Both the position numbers and the translations under genes were made by a program. A stretch of DNA of 64,000 bases, from positions 2,557,889 to 2,621,888 of the forward strand of contig NZ_LT992558.1 of assembly GCF_900258435.1 (NCBI RefSeq). Reading direction: 5' to 3'. This document shows, piece by piece, positions 1-8,019 of this stretch. Below the pieces are notes generated by a model, which saw only the letters and a program-made list of their open reading frames with translations, did not search any database and was not told the origin of the DNA. The number at the start of each line of letters is the position of its first letter. Position 1 is the stretch's first letter. The DNA comes from Carnobacterium divergens. GTDB lineage: Bacteria; Bacillota; Bacilli; Lactobacillales; Carnobacteriaceae.

Positions 1-97
1 CTGTTTCAATGGCTTGATTCGTTTTCTTTAACTGACGTAATTCACTTTCAGAGTCTAAATATGCTTCATTCAGCTGACGGCTACTTGGTTGATTCAT
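1..97 (-). CDS. Small hypothetical protein, N-terminal part only (DUF3958-like?)
   Basis: The reading frame begins with ATG at 97 and runs off the left edge after about 32 residues, which start MNQPSSRQLNEAYLDSESEL. It begins just 2 bases after the stop codon of the preceding WXG100-like gene, so the two are almost certainly co-transcribed and probably translationally coupled. The visible part is hydrophilic and helical in character. Small helical partner proteins (the DUF3958 kind) commonly follow such secretion substrates in LXG-toxin loci, and this fits by position. The family call is inference; only the start is visible. Confidence 0.5.
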   Translation of the reverse strand, partial: MNQPSSRQLNEAYLDSESELRQLKKTNQAIET

Positions 98-99
98 GG

Positions 100-360
100 T
101 TAGTTGAACCCCCATTCTTGATCGGTTTTCTTAATAGCTTCATGAATTTTTTTAAGATTTTTAACGTCAGTATCAACTCCTGTCTGAAACTCTTGAGTTG
201 CTTTTTTCATATCTGACAGACAAGATTTTAACGTTGTCACTGCTTGACTGTTTGAGTATGAAATGGATTTTTTTAATGAAAAGTTCACTTCTTGAGTCGC
301 TTGAACCATTTCTTTTGATAGACTGGAAACGACTGCTTCATTTGTGGCTATTTTTGTCAT
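100..360 (-). CDS. WXG100-like type VII secretion substrate (TIGR04197-like)
   Basis: An 86-residue, almost wholly helical protein with no signal peptide or membrane segment. It consists of two amphipathic helical stretches (about 5-40 and 45-80) separated near residue 40. Size and pattern match the small helical proteins of type VII (Esx/Yuk) secretion that pair with LXG toxins. The canonical WXG turn is not evident; the SYSNSQ segment occupies that place. The start codon ATG at 360 has the ribosome site AAGGAGC a few bases upstream. The next gene starts 2 bases after its stop. The toxin or carrier gene would lie left of the window. Function is inferred from size and context. Confidence 0.6.
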   Translation of the reverse strand: MTKIATNEAVVSSLSKEMVQATQEVNFSLKKSISYSNSQAVTTLKSCLSDMKKATQEFQTGVDTDVKNLKKIHEAIKKTDQEWGFN

Positions 361-463
361 ATGTAGCTCCTTATTTTATTGAATTATTCTAGATAATTAA
401 AATAACAATTTTAATTTAATTCTATTTTATCATAGTTAAGGAGTTATTTTACAATATTAAAAA

Positions 464-500
464 AAATCGTAAATCCTTAGTAACTAAGGATTTACGATTT
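464..500 (-). terminator. Strong terminator, probably the original guaA terminator
   Basis: A perfect 17-bp stem (AAATCGTAAATCCTTAG and its complement) with a 3-base loop is followed on the minus strand by eight T residues. It lies directly downstream of the left att core. Before the element integrated it would have stood just after the guaA stop codon. Confidence 0.85.
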
Positions 501-509
501 AATTTATTC

Positions 510-520
510 TACTCCCACTC
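510..520. repeat. attL core (11-bp direct repeat of the guaA 3' end)
   Basis: TACTCCCACTC is identical to 11226-11236. Read on the minus strand it gives ACT ATT GAG TGG GAG TAG, which resembles the guaA ending with stop TAG. This is the displaced half of the target site. Confidence 0.8.
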
Positions 521-613
521 AATAGTGAATAAGTTTTAATTGGATCAATAATACCCGCTTAACAGGATTATAGTCTATTTAAAATCTTATGAAATGAATG
601 AATTTACTTAGAT

Positions 614-632
614 TGTTATCAAAGTGTTATCA
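614..632. repeat. Left integrase arm-type repeat
   Basis: TGTTATCAAAGTGTTATCA occurs here and again, in the same orientation, at 11149-11167, near the other end of the element. Each copy contains GTTATCA twice. Tn916-like integrases bind such arm sites through their N-terminal domain; that role is inferred. Confidence 0.6.
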
Positions 633-695
633 AACTATAGTTAGGAGTTTTCCTAATATCGCTCTATGTTACTATATTCATACAAAGAAGAAATA

Positions 696-1850
696 TTAAA
701 TATTCAAATGTTTAATAATATCATTTATAACTTTTTCAATTTCATCAAAAGAAACTAAATACCATTCTTTAGGATTTTCAATTTTTCCATTAGCTGTTGG
801 TACAGAGATTTGTATTTGCTTATCTTCAAATCTCTGATGAATAACTGTTTCTAACTTTCGACCACTAAAATTCTGAATTTCCCATGTTGCAACTATCTTT
901 ACAGGAGCATATAAATAAGTAGCTTCATTTTCAGCATTTGCAATCCGTCTTTCAACGTTTCTACTAGCAAAGCCGATCTTATAAAGATTGTGGTATTTTG
1001 ATATTTCTGGATTCAAGCTAAGAGATCGGACTACATAAATATATCCAGTAGTGAAATATTCACTAGCTCTTTCTTCAACGGTTGTTCCCTCCATAACATC
1101 ATCAATTACTTCCGTTACCATTCGACCATGACGAGTTTTGTCAAAGAGATTTGATGCAAATGATCTCAATAAAATCCCTTTGTTTTCAGTTCCGTTTTCA
1201 TAGATAAGATGAAGCTTTGCGTTACGATGACCGTGTTTATCTTCATAAAAATTACTTACTGTTAGAACGTAAAGCAGGATTCCATTATCAATATAAAATT
1301 TTCCCGGTTTAATGTTGTTTTCAGTATCAACAGGAATTATTTTCCGAGTACCATTTGCAATTTCTTTTTGGATAATCTTAAACAGAGGTTCATATCGTTC
1401 GAAATGACTAGCTCGTTTTCGGACACTATATTTATCAGCCGCAATAATTGTTCTCTTATATCTTGACAAGTCAAGCATTGAATCAATTTTATCTTTTTTC
1501 TCGAAAAATGTGTCATCATTGAGAATATCATCAAGAGATTTGGGACTTTTTTTCGAATTTTCTAAAACCTTATTTTGGCTATCAAGCAAGTTAAGTTCAT
1601 CACTCTCAGAGAGCTTCTTTATCATTTCTGGCTTGTCACGATAGCCTTTAAGTCTGGAAAATAATTTTCTTTCTGTCATATCATGCGATCTTTCTGGTTC
1701 TTTTCCATCATGAATTCTTACCCATTCAACAATCTCTTGAAATTTTTCAAATTCTGGGTCAATTCGCTTAACTTGTTTCTTAGGCATTTCAGCTATTAGT
1801 TCGTCAAAAATTGGGTCTAAAAAAATATCATCAAGATTAAGCTTGTCCAT
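696..1850 (-). CDS. GIY-YIG (T5orf172-type) nuclease, third gene of defence operon
   Basis: A 384-residue soluble protein. The C-terminal ~115 residues form a GIY-YIG nuclease domain: GYIYV at 269-273, YKIG at 290-293, arginines at 297 and 301-302, and ETVIHQRF with the probable metal-binding Glu at 334 and His at 338. The N-terminal part carries a short module at about 39-72 (IVEW..IHDGKEPERS..MTERKLFSRL) that resembles the C-terminus of the upstream helicase. The start overlaps the helicase gene by 14 bases, so translation is coupled. The probable role is the DNA-cleaving subunit of a restriction-like system with the upstream helicase and methyltransferase. It resembles what I recall of the Bacillus subtilis yeeABC arrangement; the nuclease role is inferred. 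Confidence 0.78.
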   Translation of the reverse strand: MDKLNLDDIFLDPIFDELIAEMPKKQVKRIDPEFEKFQEIVEWVRIHDGKEPERSHDMTERKLFSRLKGYRDKPEMIKKLSESDELNLLDSQNKVLENSKKSPKSLDDILNDDTFFEKKDKIDSMLDLSRYKRTIIAADKYSVRKRASHFERYEPLFKIIQKEIANGTRKIIPVDTENNIKPGKFYIDNGILLYVLTVSNFYEDKHGHRNAKLHLIYENGTENKGILLRSFASNLFDKTRHGRMVTEVIDDVMEGTTVEERASEYFTTGYIYVVRSLSLNPEISKYHNLYKIGFASRNVERRIANAENEATYLYAPVKIVATWEIQNFSGRKLETVIHQRFEDKQIQISVPTANGKIENPKEWYLVSFDEIEKVINDIIKHLNI

Positions 1851-3768
1851 CTTGTCTCTCTCTCCTTAGTTGTTCCAAACGTAATAAAGCATAAGCTAAT
1901 CTTTGCTCGTATTGATCTGAACTAGACTTATCAGGAATTCTACCATTCTCATTTTTAAATTGAACAATTTGAGGATACAACATAACTAGTTCCTTTTCAG
2001 AAAAAGTGAATTTTATACCATCCATATAATCTTGGATAAAGCGTAAAGTTGGTGCATCAATTTCCTTTGAAATAACCTCATAAGCACGCTGAAAAGGATT
2101 CACTTCATCAATCAAATCAATGGCAATTTCATCAATATTTATAAACTTATTGGCCATTCTAAGAAATTGATTTCCGCTTGTCCCTTCCTCACGTTCAGCA
2201 GACTGAATGACAGCTTGTGAAACTAAATGCTGCCGGACCTCCTCAGTCTCGTTATTTGATAAATCAGGATAGGAACTCATTATCACACGCGGTATTAGTT
2301 GTTTATTAATAACTTTTGCATCGACACCCGCAGCAATAGCTTGCTGAATTTGACTATCTTGTAAAATAGTTGCTTTCAAATCATTCAAATCGTTTTGAAT
2401 AATTTTTTTTGACCGATCAGTACTTGGCTCTTTTAAGCCTTTGATAAATATATCTGTTCCTTTTGATTTTTGGTCATCACTATCTTTACGTTTAAAGTTA
2501 AAGTTTGGAGCTAATACAGATTCCATCAAAAGACTTGCAGTGATAGCCTTCATGACATTATTAACCGCAAACATGACCTCCCCATCTTGAGCATCTGGTT
2601 GAGCAATTAAATTAGTAAATTGTGTATGAGTTTTATTCGAACTATCACGAGTCACACGCCCAATGATTTGTACAACTTCAGTTAATGAATTACGATAGCC
2701 AATTGTTAAAGCATATTCTGCGAAAGGCCAGTCAAACCCCTCTTTTGCCATACCTAGCGCAATGATAATATCCAAGTCATCAAGTTCAGACATATTCCGG
2801 ATATATTCTTGAACTTTTTCACGACCTTCCTCATTGACTAAATCAGCAATTTTTAATACTCGTCCAGATTCTTCAGTTACTAGCCAAACTCCTGTATTTT
2901 CATCAAATTTCGCATCACCTAATTCTTCTAGAATACGGTCGACTTCATCGTATTTATCTTTGGTAGATTCACCGGAATTTACATTTGGAATATGAATAAT
3001 TGTCTTTTTCGTAGTATCTAAAACTTCCGAAAGTGCGTCGGTGTATCGACCTCGATAAAAACTGTAACCCATTGCAAAACTCTTTAAATAGCTATATCCT
3101 TCGAGCTGCTCATAATAAGTATAAGTTACCTTATCAAATTTTTGCTCGTCAACACTCTCCAGAATTGGCACTGAATCCCCTCTAAAGTAGGAGCCCGTCA
3201 TTGCAATAATATGTGCAGAAGAATTTTCCATAATATTACGCATGGTGTTCCCCAGAACAGAGTTATCATCTTGTGATACATGATGAAACTCATCAATGGC
3301 AAGTACTACATTATCAAAGTCTGAATCATTCAATTTATCGAATGCCAAACGTAAAGTTGCGTGGGTGCAAACCATAATATTGTCTTCTAAGTTTGTTGAA
3401 CGAATAAAATTAACAAATTGCGACACTTTACTTTCATTTGTTCCACGATCTGTGAGATTATTTTTTTGACTAATCACCCAATCAGAAAAGAATCCAAATT
3501 TTGCTAGTTTTGTGGTTTGAAAAGATTTTCCAATGGAACGTTCAGGAACTGCAATAATTGCTTTTTTTATGCCTTGATTCGTTAACTTATCCAAAGTCAC
3601 AAACATCAAAGCACGTGATTTCCCTGAGGCTGGGGGAGCTTTAATTAGTAGATATTGTGAAGCTCGCTTTTCATAGACTCGTGCCTGCATTTCACGCATT
3701 CCAAATGAATTTGTAGTTTGACTTTTTCCAGTACTATTATAATTAATTTCGAAAATATTTGATGTCAT
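1837..3768 (-). CDS. DEAD/DEAH-type SF2 helicase of defence operon
   Basis: A 643-residue superfamily 2 helicase. Visible motifs are Walker A APPASGKS (44-51), motif II DEFH (159-162), motif III TGS (191-193) and motif VI QIIGRVTRD (367-375). The region after about 430 is family-specific and helical. The last ~45 residues carry IVQFKNENGRIPDKS...EQRLAYALLRL, which is also seen at the N-terminus of the next gene product. The start codon overlaps the methyltransferase stop by 4 bases (ATGA) and the stop overlaps the GIY-YIG gene, giving a tightly coupled three-gene operon. It probably uses ATP to translocate on unmodified or invading DNA; the exact role is inferred. Confidence 0.85.
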   Translation of the reverse strand: MTSNIFEINYNSTGKSQTTNSFGMREMQARVYEKRASQYLLIKAPPASGKSRALMFVTLDKLTNQGIKKAIIAVPERSIGKSFQTTKLAKFGFFSDWVISQKNNLTDRGTNESKVSQFVNFIRSTNLEDNIMVCTHATLRLAFDKLNDSDFDNVVLAIDEFHHVSQDDNSVLGNTMRNIMENSSAHIIAMTGSYFRGDSVPILESVDEQKFDKVTYTYYEQLEGYSYLKSFAMGYSFYRGRYTDALSEVLDTTKKTIIHIPNVNSGESTKDKYDEVDRILEELGDAKFDENTGVWLVTEESGRVLKIADLVNEEGREKVQEYIRNMSELDDLDIIIALGMAKEGFDWPFAEYALTIGYRNSLTEVVQIIGRVTRDSSNKTHTQFTNLIAQPDAQDGEVMFAVNNVMKAITASLLMESVLAPNFNFKRKDSDDQKSKGTDIFIKGLKEPSTDRSKKIIQNDLNDLKATILQDSQIQQAIAAGVDAKVINKQLIPRVIMSSYPDLSNNETEEVRQHLVSQAVIQSAEREEGTSGNQFLRMANKFINIDEIAIDLIDEVNPFQRAYEVISKEIDAPTLRFIQDYMDGIKFTFSEKELVMLYPQIVQFKNENGRIPDKSSSDQYEQRLAYALLRLEQLRRERQDGQA

Positions 3769-6524
3769 TTTTTCTCCTCATTTATCATTTTTTGATAGAG
3801 CCTCAATAATACACTTAATCGTTCTTCATCCGATTTAAAAGGTTCTTGTTTATAGGCTCGTTCTACAATGCCGTCAATTTTTTTATGTGCTTTTCGTAAT
3901 TTTGTATTCATTGGTTTATTTGCACCACCGTAAAGCTCAGCAAGAGTCCCTCCTTCTTCCTCACGAACATCCAACATCTCTAAAACAGCTTCTTCAATAA
4001 CATTTTTGCGTTGCGTTGAAAGCTTAGGAATTGGGAAAGTATTGTAAACTATACCCGTTGAATAACGATACCTTGTTTCCAATTTTCCACCAACCGCTCT
4101 AAGCCAAGTCATGTGCATACGAGATTCTAAGATACCTAGAAGCCAGATTGGTGCGTCATATAGAACAAATGTTGCATAAGAGGGGATTACTTTCGAGTCA
4201 ATAATTGCAATAGGTAGGTATTCTCTAGCCTCTGAAGAAACTACAGGGATAATAAATCCTTGCCCTTTTTTATATCGAATCTCACCAAATGCATATGGAG
4301 TTTCAGCCTGTTGTTTTGTAACTTCTCTTTTACTACTTAATCTATACATTTTTACTTTTTCAATTCTGCTATTAATAAATGGAATTTTCTGTGCTGTGAA
4401 TAAATTTTCATCCGAAATCCACAAACAATATTTATATGTTCCATTAATTATGTCATCAGCACTGACATATTTTTTGAAGAAATTTTTTGTTTCCGGAATT
4501 TTGGAAACAATGTCTTCATATTCAGATATTGAAAATGTCAAAAAACCATTATCGTAGGCTCCATTTCCTTTTTGCATTTTAGGGAAGCCAGAAAATTGAA
4601 TTGTACTATTTTCAACAAGAACAATGTCACCATAACTTAAATATGGTGTAATATTTGCCACTTCAATACTCTCGCCTTCTGAAAGCAGATATTTACTGTT
4701 GTTTTCTCCTTTTGAAGCTATACCTATAATTGCTACTGTTACACCAGCGTTATTGCTAGCACTATTGCTCCACTTAAAAGAATTATATGCAAAATAAATT
4801 TCTATGTTGTAGGAAAGTAGCTTTTTCCATAAAATTGGAACTTGTTCCCCTTGAGTTATAGAGTTTGTTGTTACAAAAGCAAATTTACTTTTTGTATCTT
4901 CAATAAATTTAACACCAAGTAGAAACCACGCACTAATATAATCAAGTTTTTTAAATGATTTAACTCCATCAAAAATGATGCTCATTTCTTTTTTATTTTC
5001 TTCAGTCTGATTTCTAGATCCTATATAGGGTGGGTTTCCCATAATATAGATTTCATCATTTTTATCATATGCTACAACCTCATTCCAATCTATATGCAAG
5101 GCATTACCTTGCACAATATTTCCTGATTCTTGAAGAGGAAGTATTCTGGGTTGATAGTCAGCTAGTGATTCCATCATTTCTACATTCATTTGATGTTCAG
5201 CAATATAAAGAGACAGTCTTGCTACTTCATGCGCAAAATCGTCAAGCTCAATACCTGAGAATTGGTTTAGCCTTATCTTAGATCGTTTAAGTAAGTCCCC
5301 TTGATAGACATTCTTTTCATTTAAAACTTCATTAATTTCACGAATTTTAACAAGGATTTGAATTTCAAGTCTGCGAAGCTCTTTGTAGGTAATAATCAAG
5401 AAGTTACCCGAACCACAAGCAGGATCTAAGAACTTTATTTTACTCATTTGATCAAGCAAACCATATAGTTGGTTGATGATATCTCGTTGTTTTTCGCGTC
5501 GTTGTTTTTCACTAATATCGCGTTCTTTGTAATCACCTGCACGGTATGAAAGCCTTTTGTACTCTGCCTGAAGACTGTCCAAAAATAAAGGATTAATAAC
5601 TTTCATAATATTAGATACACTTGTGTAATGCATACCTGATACTTGACGTTCTTCTTTATTTGCAACAGTTTGAATCATGGCTCCTAAAATATCAGGATTA
5701 ATTTCATTCCAATTTAACAATTCTCCTGCTTCGATGAGTAGTTTTCGAGTAAAAGCACTAAAATTTAAATCATGGTGTGTTTCTCTAAAAAGGTTACCAT
5801 TAATGTATGGAAATTCTTTTAACCATTCAGGCGTGTCATGTCTTTGATTTTCTGGAATATCTAAAATTAAAAATAATTTTTTTATGACTGAATTTAAATT
5901 GCTTCCATCGCTTTTTGTTCTTGTTTTAAGAATATTAGTAAAAGAACCTTTAGTGATAATTTCTGTATCTTCAGAGAAGTACAAAAAAAGTGAACGAATT
6001 AGAAAAAGATTAAAGGATTTTCCATCAGCTTCTTCTTTTGCAAGTTCAGGGTTAATCTTTACCAACTCATCATAGAGTTTTGTGAAACGCTCAGCAGCTT
6101 TAATATCTGCTGGATTTTCTTTTTGAAAATCTGCTTTCTCGATCCCGTTCCATGCAAGAAAAAACTCGATGGATGTGGGTAAATCTTTAAAATTAATAGC
6201 AAGAGAATCATTCGTCTTTGTATCTTTTGCATAAAGCATTTTAAAATCAGTTGTGATAAGATAACGAGGTTTTTTATTTTGCAATACAATTTCCTTATCA
6301 ATTTCATCAATAGCACATAACGGATCATTTTCAACTTTTCGATAACGAACTTTATTACGTATAAAAAAATCACCTTCACTGGATTTTGCACGTGTGATAC
6401 TTAATTTAGGGATATCAAAAAGTCCTAAAAATTCTTCAATAAAAGTCTCTTTATTCAAATTTTCAATTATTTTTTTTGTAATATTTTCAACTTCAATGAT
6501 AGATAACAAATTTTTATTTAACAT
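3765..6524 (-). CDS. MmeI/YeeA-like DNA adenine methyltransferase
   Basis: A 919-residue N6-adenine methyltransferase of the MmeI-like class. The SAM-binding motif DPACGSGNF is at 367-375 and the catalytic motif NPPY at 497-500. The N-terminal ~200 residues fit the MmeI N-terminal domain fold (a PRYLITTDF strand near 86-94) but show no D...ExK nuclease motif. The region after ~600 corresponds in position to the target-recognition and C-terminal domains. Length suits the family (about 900). It is the first gene of the operon, so the cell is methylated before the helicase and nuclease appear. It should supply sequence recognition and self-marking, with cleavage supplied by the downstream genes. 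Recognition sequence unknown. Confidence 0.85.
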   Translation of the reverse strand: MLNKNLLSIIEVENITKKIIENLNKETFIEEFLGLFDIPKLSITRAKSSEGDFFIRNKVRYRKVENDPLCAIDEIDKEIVLQNKKPRYLITTDFKMLYAKDTKTNDSLAINFKDLPTSIEFFLAWNGIEKADFQKENPADIKAAERFTKLYDELVKINPELAKEEADGKSFNLFLIRSLFLYFSEDTEIITKGSFTNILKTRTKSDGSNLNSVIKKLFLILDIPENQRHDTPEWLKEFPYINGNLFRETHHDLNFSAFTRKLLIEAGELLNWNEINPDILGAMIQTVANKEERQVSGMHYTSVSNIMKVINPLFLDSLQAEYKRLSYRAGDYKERDISEKQRREKQRDIINQLYGLLDQMSKIKFLDPACGSGNFLIITYKELRRLEIQILVKIREINEVLNEKNVYQGDLLKRSKIRLNQFSGIELDDFAHEVARLSLYIAEHQMNVEMMESLADYQPRILPLQESGNIVQGNALHIDWNEVVAYDKNDEIYIMGNPPYIGSRNQTEENKKEMSIIFDGVKSFKKLDYISAWFLLGVKFIEDTKSKFAFVTTNSITQGEQVPILWKKLLSYNIEIYFAYNSFKWSNSASNNAGVTVAIIGIASKGENNSKYLLSEGESIEVANITPYLSYGDIVLVENSTIQFSGFPKMQKGNGAYDNGFLTFSISEYEDIVSKIPETKNFFKKYVSADDIINGTYKYCLWISDENLFTAQKIPFINSRIEKVKMYRLSSKREVTKQQAETPYAFGEIRYKKGQGFIIPVVSSEAREYLPIAIIDSKVIPSYATFVLYDAPIWLLGILESRMHMTWLRAVGGKLETRYRYSTGIVYNTFPIPKLSTQRKNVIEEAVLEMLDVREEEGGTLAELYGGANKPMNTKLRKAHKKIDGIVERAYKQEPFKSDEERLSVLLRLYQKMINEEKK

Positions 6525-6817
6525 TTGGCATGCAGTCCTTTAATTATTTAGTTTTAAAATTATTATAACAAAATTTGTAACAGGGTTATCGTATCAATAG
6601 GAGAAGAGATACTACCCATTTAAATATATTGACTTATTATAGATTACTATAAACATATTAAAAACCACGATATGATTCATATATGATTCATAAATGAGAT
6701 ATACATCTTTGCTTCTTATACTTGATCTAGATAGATACAGGGAGATATCTAAACAATTACAATATACTATTCTGTTGTCCATCTGGATCATTTAGCTACC
6801 TAATTGAGATAAATTAT
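6525..6817. promoter_or_regulatory. Methyltransferase operon promoter region with tandem repeat
   Basis: The minus strand has a -10-like ATTATA/TATAAT at 6562-6567, about 38 bases before the methyltransferase start. The half-operator GTATCAAT occurs again at 6591-6598 and matches the XRE operators at 7243-7315, so the repressor might also touch this operon. An exact 11-bp tandem repeat TATGATTCATA lies at 6671-6692. No gene is seen. Confidence 0.4.
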
Positions 6818-7222
6818 TTAATTTTTATCTTCAGGAATATTTAAGCTTTCTTTTAAAATTTTAGTCCATGCTCTCTTGATTTCTTCATCAGTCATATTGA
6901 ATCTTTCTTGACCAATCAATAAAATTTGAGAAATATTTTTCACTAACTCTCCTACTAACTCATTAGATTTATCAGATGACATTTTCTTTATATCTTCAAT
7001 ATTTAGATCCAATAAATTAACATCTATATTTCCGAGTAAATAATCTATAGTAGTGTTTAATTCAGTTGCAAGTTCAACAACTTTATCCAGTTCAGGTTCT
7101 CTCTTTCCATTTTCCCAGTTAGTATAAGTTACTCGATTAACACCTACTTTATCAGCTAATACTTGCTGAGTTAACTTTTTTTTTGTTCTCTGTTCCTTTA
7201 GACGCTCTGAAAGTTTTGACAT
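6818..7222 (-). CDS. XRE-family repressor of the mobile element
   Basis: A 134-residue protein with an N-terminal helix-turn-helix of the Cro/CI type at about 5-60 (LKEQRTKKKLTQQVLADKVG, VTYTNWENGKREP). A C-terminal helical part (70-134), probably for dimerisation, lacks the Ser-Lys of self-cleaving repressors. It reads divergently from the replication/integration genes. Three palindromic GTATC-N5-GATAC-like operators fill the gap between them, one inside the promoter spacer of the opposing operon. This is the classic arrangement of a repressor keeping an element quiet. The ribosome site AAAGGAG precedes ATG at 7222. Confidence 0.85.
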   Translation of the reverse strand: MSKLSERLKEQRTKKKLTQQVLADKVGVNRVTYTNWENGKREPELDKVVELATELNTTIDYLLGNIDVNLLDLNIEDIKKMSSDKSNELVGELVKNISQILLIGQERFNMTDEEIKRAWTKILKESLNIPEDKN

Positions 7223-7242
7223 GATAAACTCCTTTCAATTTT

Positions 7243-7315
7243 GTATCAATTTGAAACAAAAAACTCTTGACAATGTATCGATTTGATACTATTATTAATT
7301 GTATCAATGTGATAC
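7243..7315. promoter_or_regulatory. Three XRE operators between divergent genes
   Basis: Three 15-bp imperfect palindromes: GTATCAATTTGAAAC (7243-7257), GTATCGATTTGATAC (7275-7289) and GTATCAATGTGATAC (7301-7315). The centre-to-centre spacings are 32 and 26 bp. The middle one exactly fills most of the promoter spacer at 7267-7295, so repressor binding would block RNA polymerase. Confidence 0.75.
7267..7295 (+). promoter_or_regulatory. Promoter of the replication/integration operon
   Basis: A perfect -35 TTGACA (7267-7272), a 17-bp spacer and -10 TATTAT (7290-7295), about 80 bases before the ATG at 7374. The spacer holds the middle XRE operator. Confidence 0.75.
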
Positions 7316-7373
7316 ATTTATTATATCATGCTGGATGGATAATTAAAATAAGAAATAATATGGAGGTGAAAAA

Positions 7374-7850
7374 ATGTATGAAGCAGAACAAATTGTTTCT
7401 ATGATTGAGGAATTGAACAGTGTGTCCACTTTTCACCGATGGCGGAAGTTAGCAGAGGAATGTTGTGACATTTCTTTTCAGAAGAAAACAAAGCAAGTTG
7501 GTACAACGAGTTATACAAAATATTATTTGTTCTCTGATTCTGATATTGAAAATTTTAGAAAAGTCGCTATTCTTAGGAATAAAGGGCATCCAATCCGAGA
7601 GGCTGTTATTAAAACATTTGAAGTGGTAGCTGTTCCTGATCCATTACCTGAACAAAATAAACAGCTCATTGACAATTTAATACAAGCAGTAGCTGTCATG
7701 AATATTGAGGTGCAGAAATTATTGAAGCTATCAATGAATTATGAGCGTCAATCACACCTTTCTACTCAGAAAGTCTATCAATTAGAACAACAGATACAAG
7801 AACTCGAAGCAGGTAAGATGGATAAACCGTTCCAACGCAAAAAAGCCTGA
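7374..7850 (+). CDS. Putative DNA-binding accessory protein of the element
   Basis: A 158-residue protein with a strong ribosome site (GGAGGTG) before ATG 7374. The N-terminal ~85 residues look like a winged-helix/MerR-like fold (SVSTFHRWRKLAEE ... YYLFSDSDIENFRK ... GHPIREAV). The C-terminus is a coiled coil (about 100-150), suggesting oligomerisation. It is the first gene behind the XRE-controlled promoter and precedes the relaxase/initiator gene, with a hairpin between them. A role in replication, mobilisation or control is likely by position only. I do not recognise a named family with certainty. Confidence 0.6.
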   Translation: MYEAEQIVSMIEELNSVSTFHRWRKLAEECCDISFQKKTKQVGTTSYTKYYLFSDSDIENFRKVAILRNKGHPIREAVIKTFEVVAVPDPLPEQNKQLIDNLIQAVAVMNIEVQKLLKLSMNYERQSHLSTQKVYQLEQQIQELEAGKMDKPFQRKKA

Positions 7851-7937
7851 CAGATTTCCTTTTCAACCAAGGGCGAGCATCAGGCATAGCCCGACGGATT
7901 GAAAATAGGAAAAATGGCAGGAGGGAGCGAAGCGGAC

Positions 7938-7964
7938 ACACAGTGTTGTCTAATAGCACTGTGT
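7938..7964. other. Hairpin upstream of relaxase gene: possible nick site/origin
   Basis: An 8-bp perfect stem (ACACAGTG/CACTGTGT) with an 11-base loop TTGTCTAATAG lies in a non-coding, locally GC-richer stretch (7851-8019) directly before the Rep_trans gene. Rolling-circle origins and oriT sites commonly take this form and place. The function is inferred. Confidence 0.4.
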
Positions 7965-8019
7965 CAACCACCTTTTAAGTGTGATAAATCCTTACTAACA
8001 GAGTGTTTTCCGTCATTAA

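Larger units (their letters stand above)
361..695. other. Gene-free stretch holding terminator, attL and arm repeat
   Basis: No convincing reading frame. From left to right it holds the promoter area of the WXG100-like gene, a minus-strand terminator (464-500), the left att core (510-520), a 19-bp arm-type repeat (614-632) and a small hairpin, TTAGGA/TCCTAA at 641-656. The mobile element begins at the core. Confidence 0.7.

Noticed and set aside
5069-6391. Short frames opposite or within the methyltransferase gene
   Set aside because: No start signals; the large frame carries clear methyltransferase motifs throughout.
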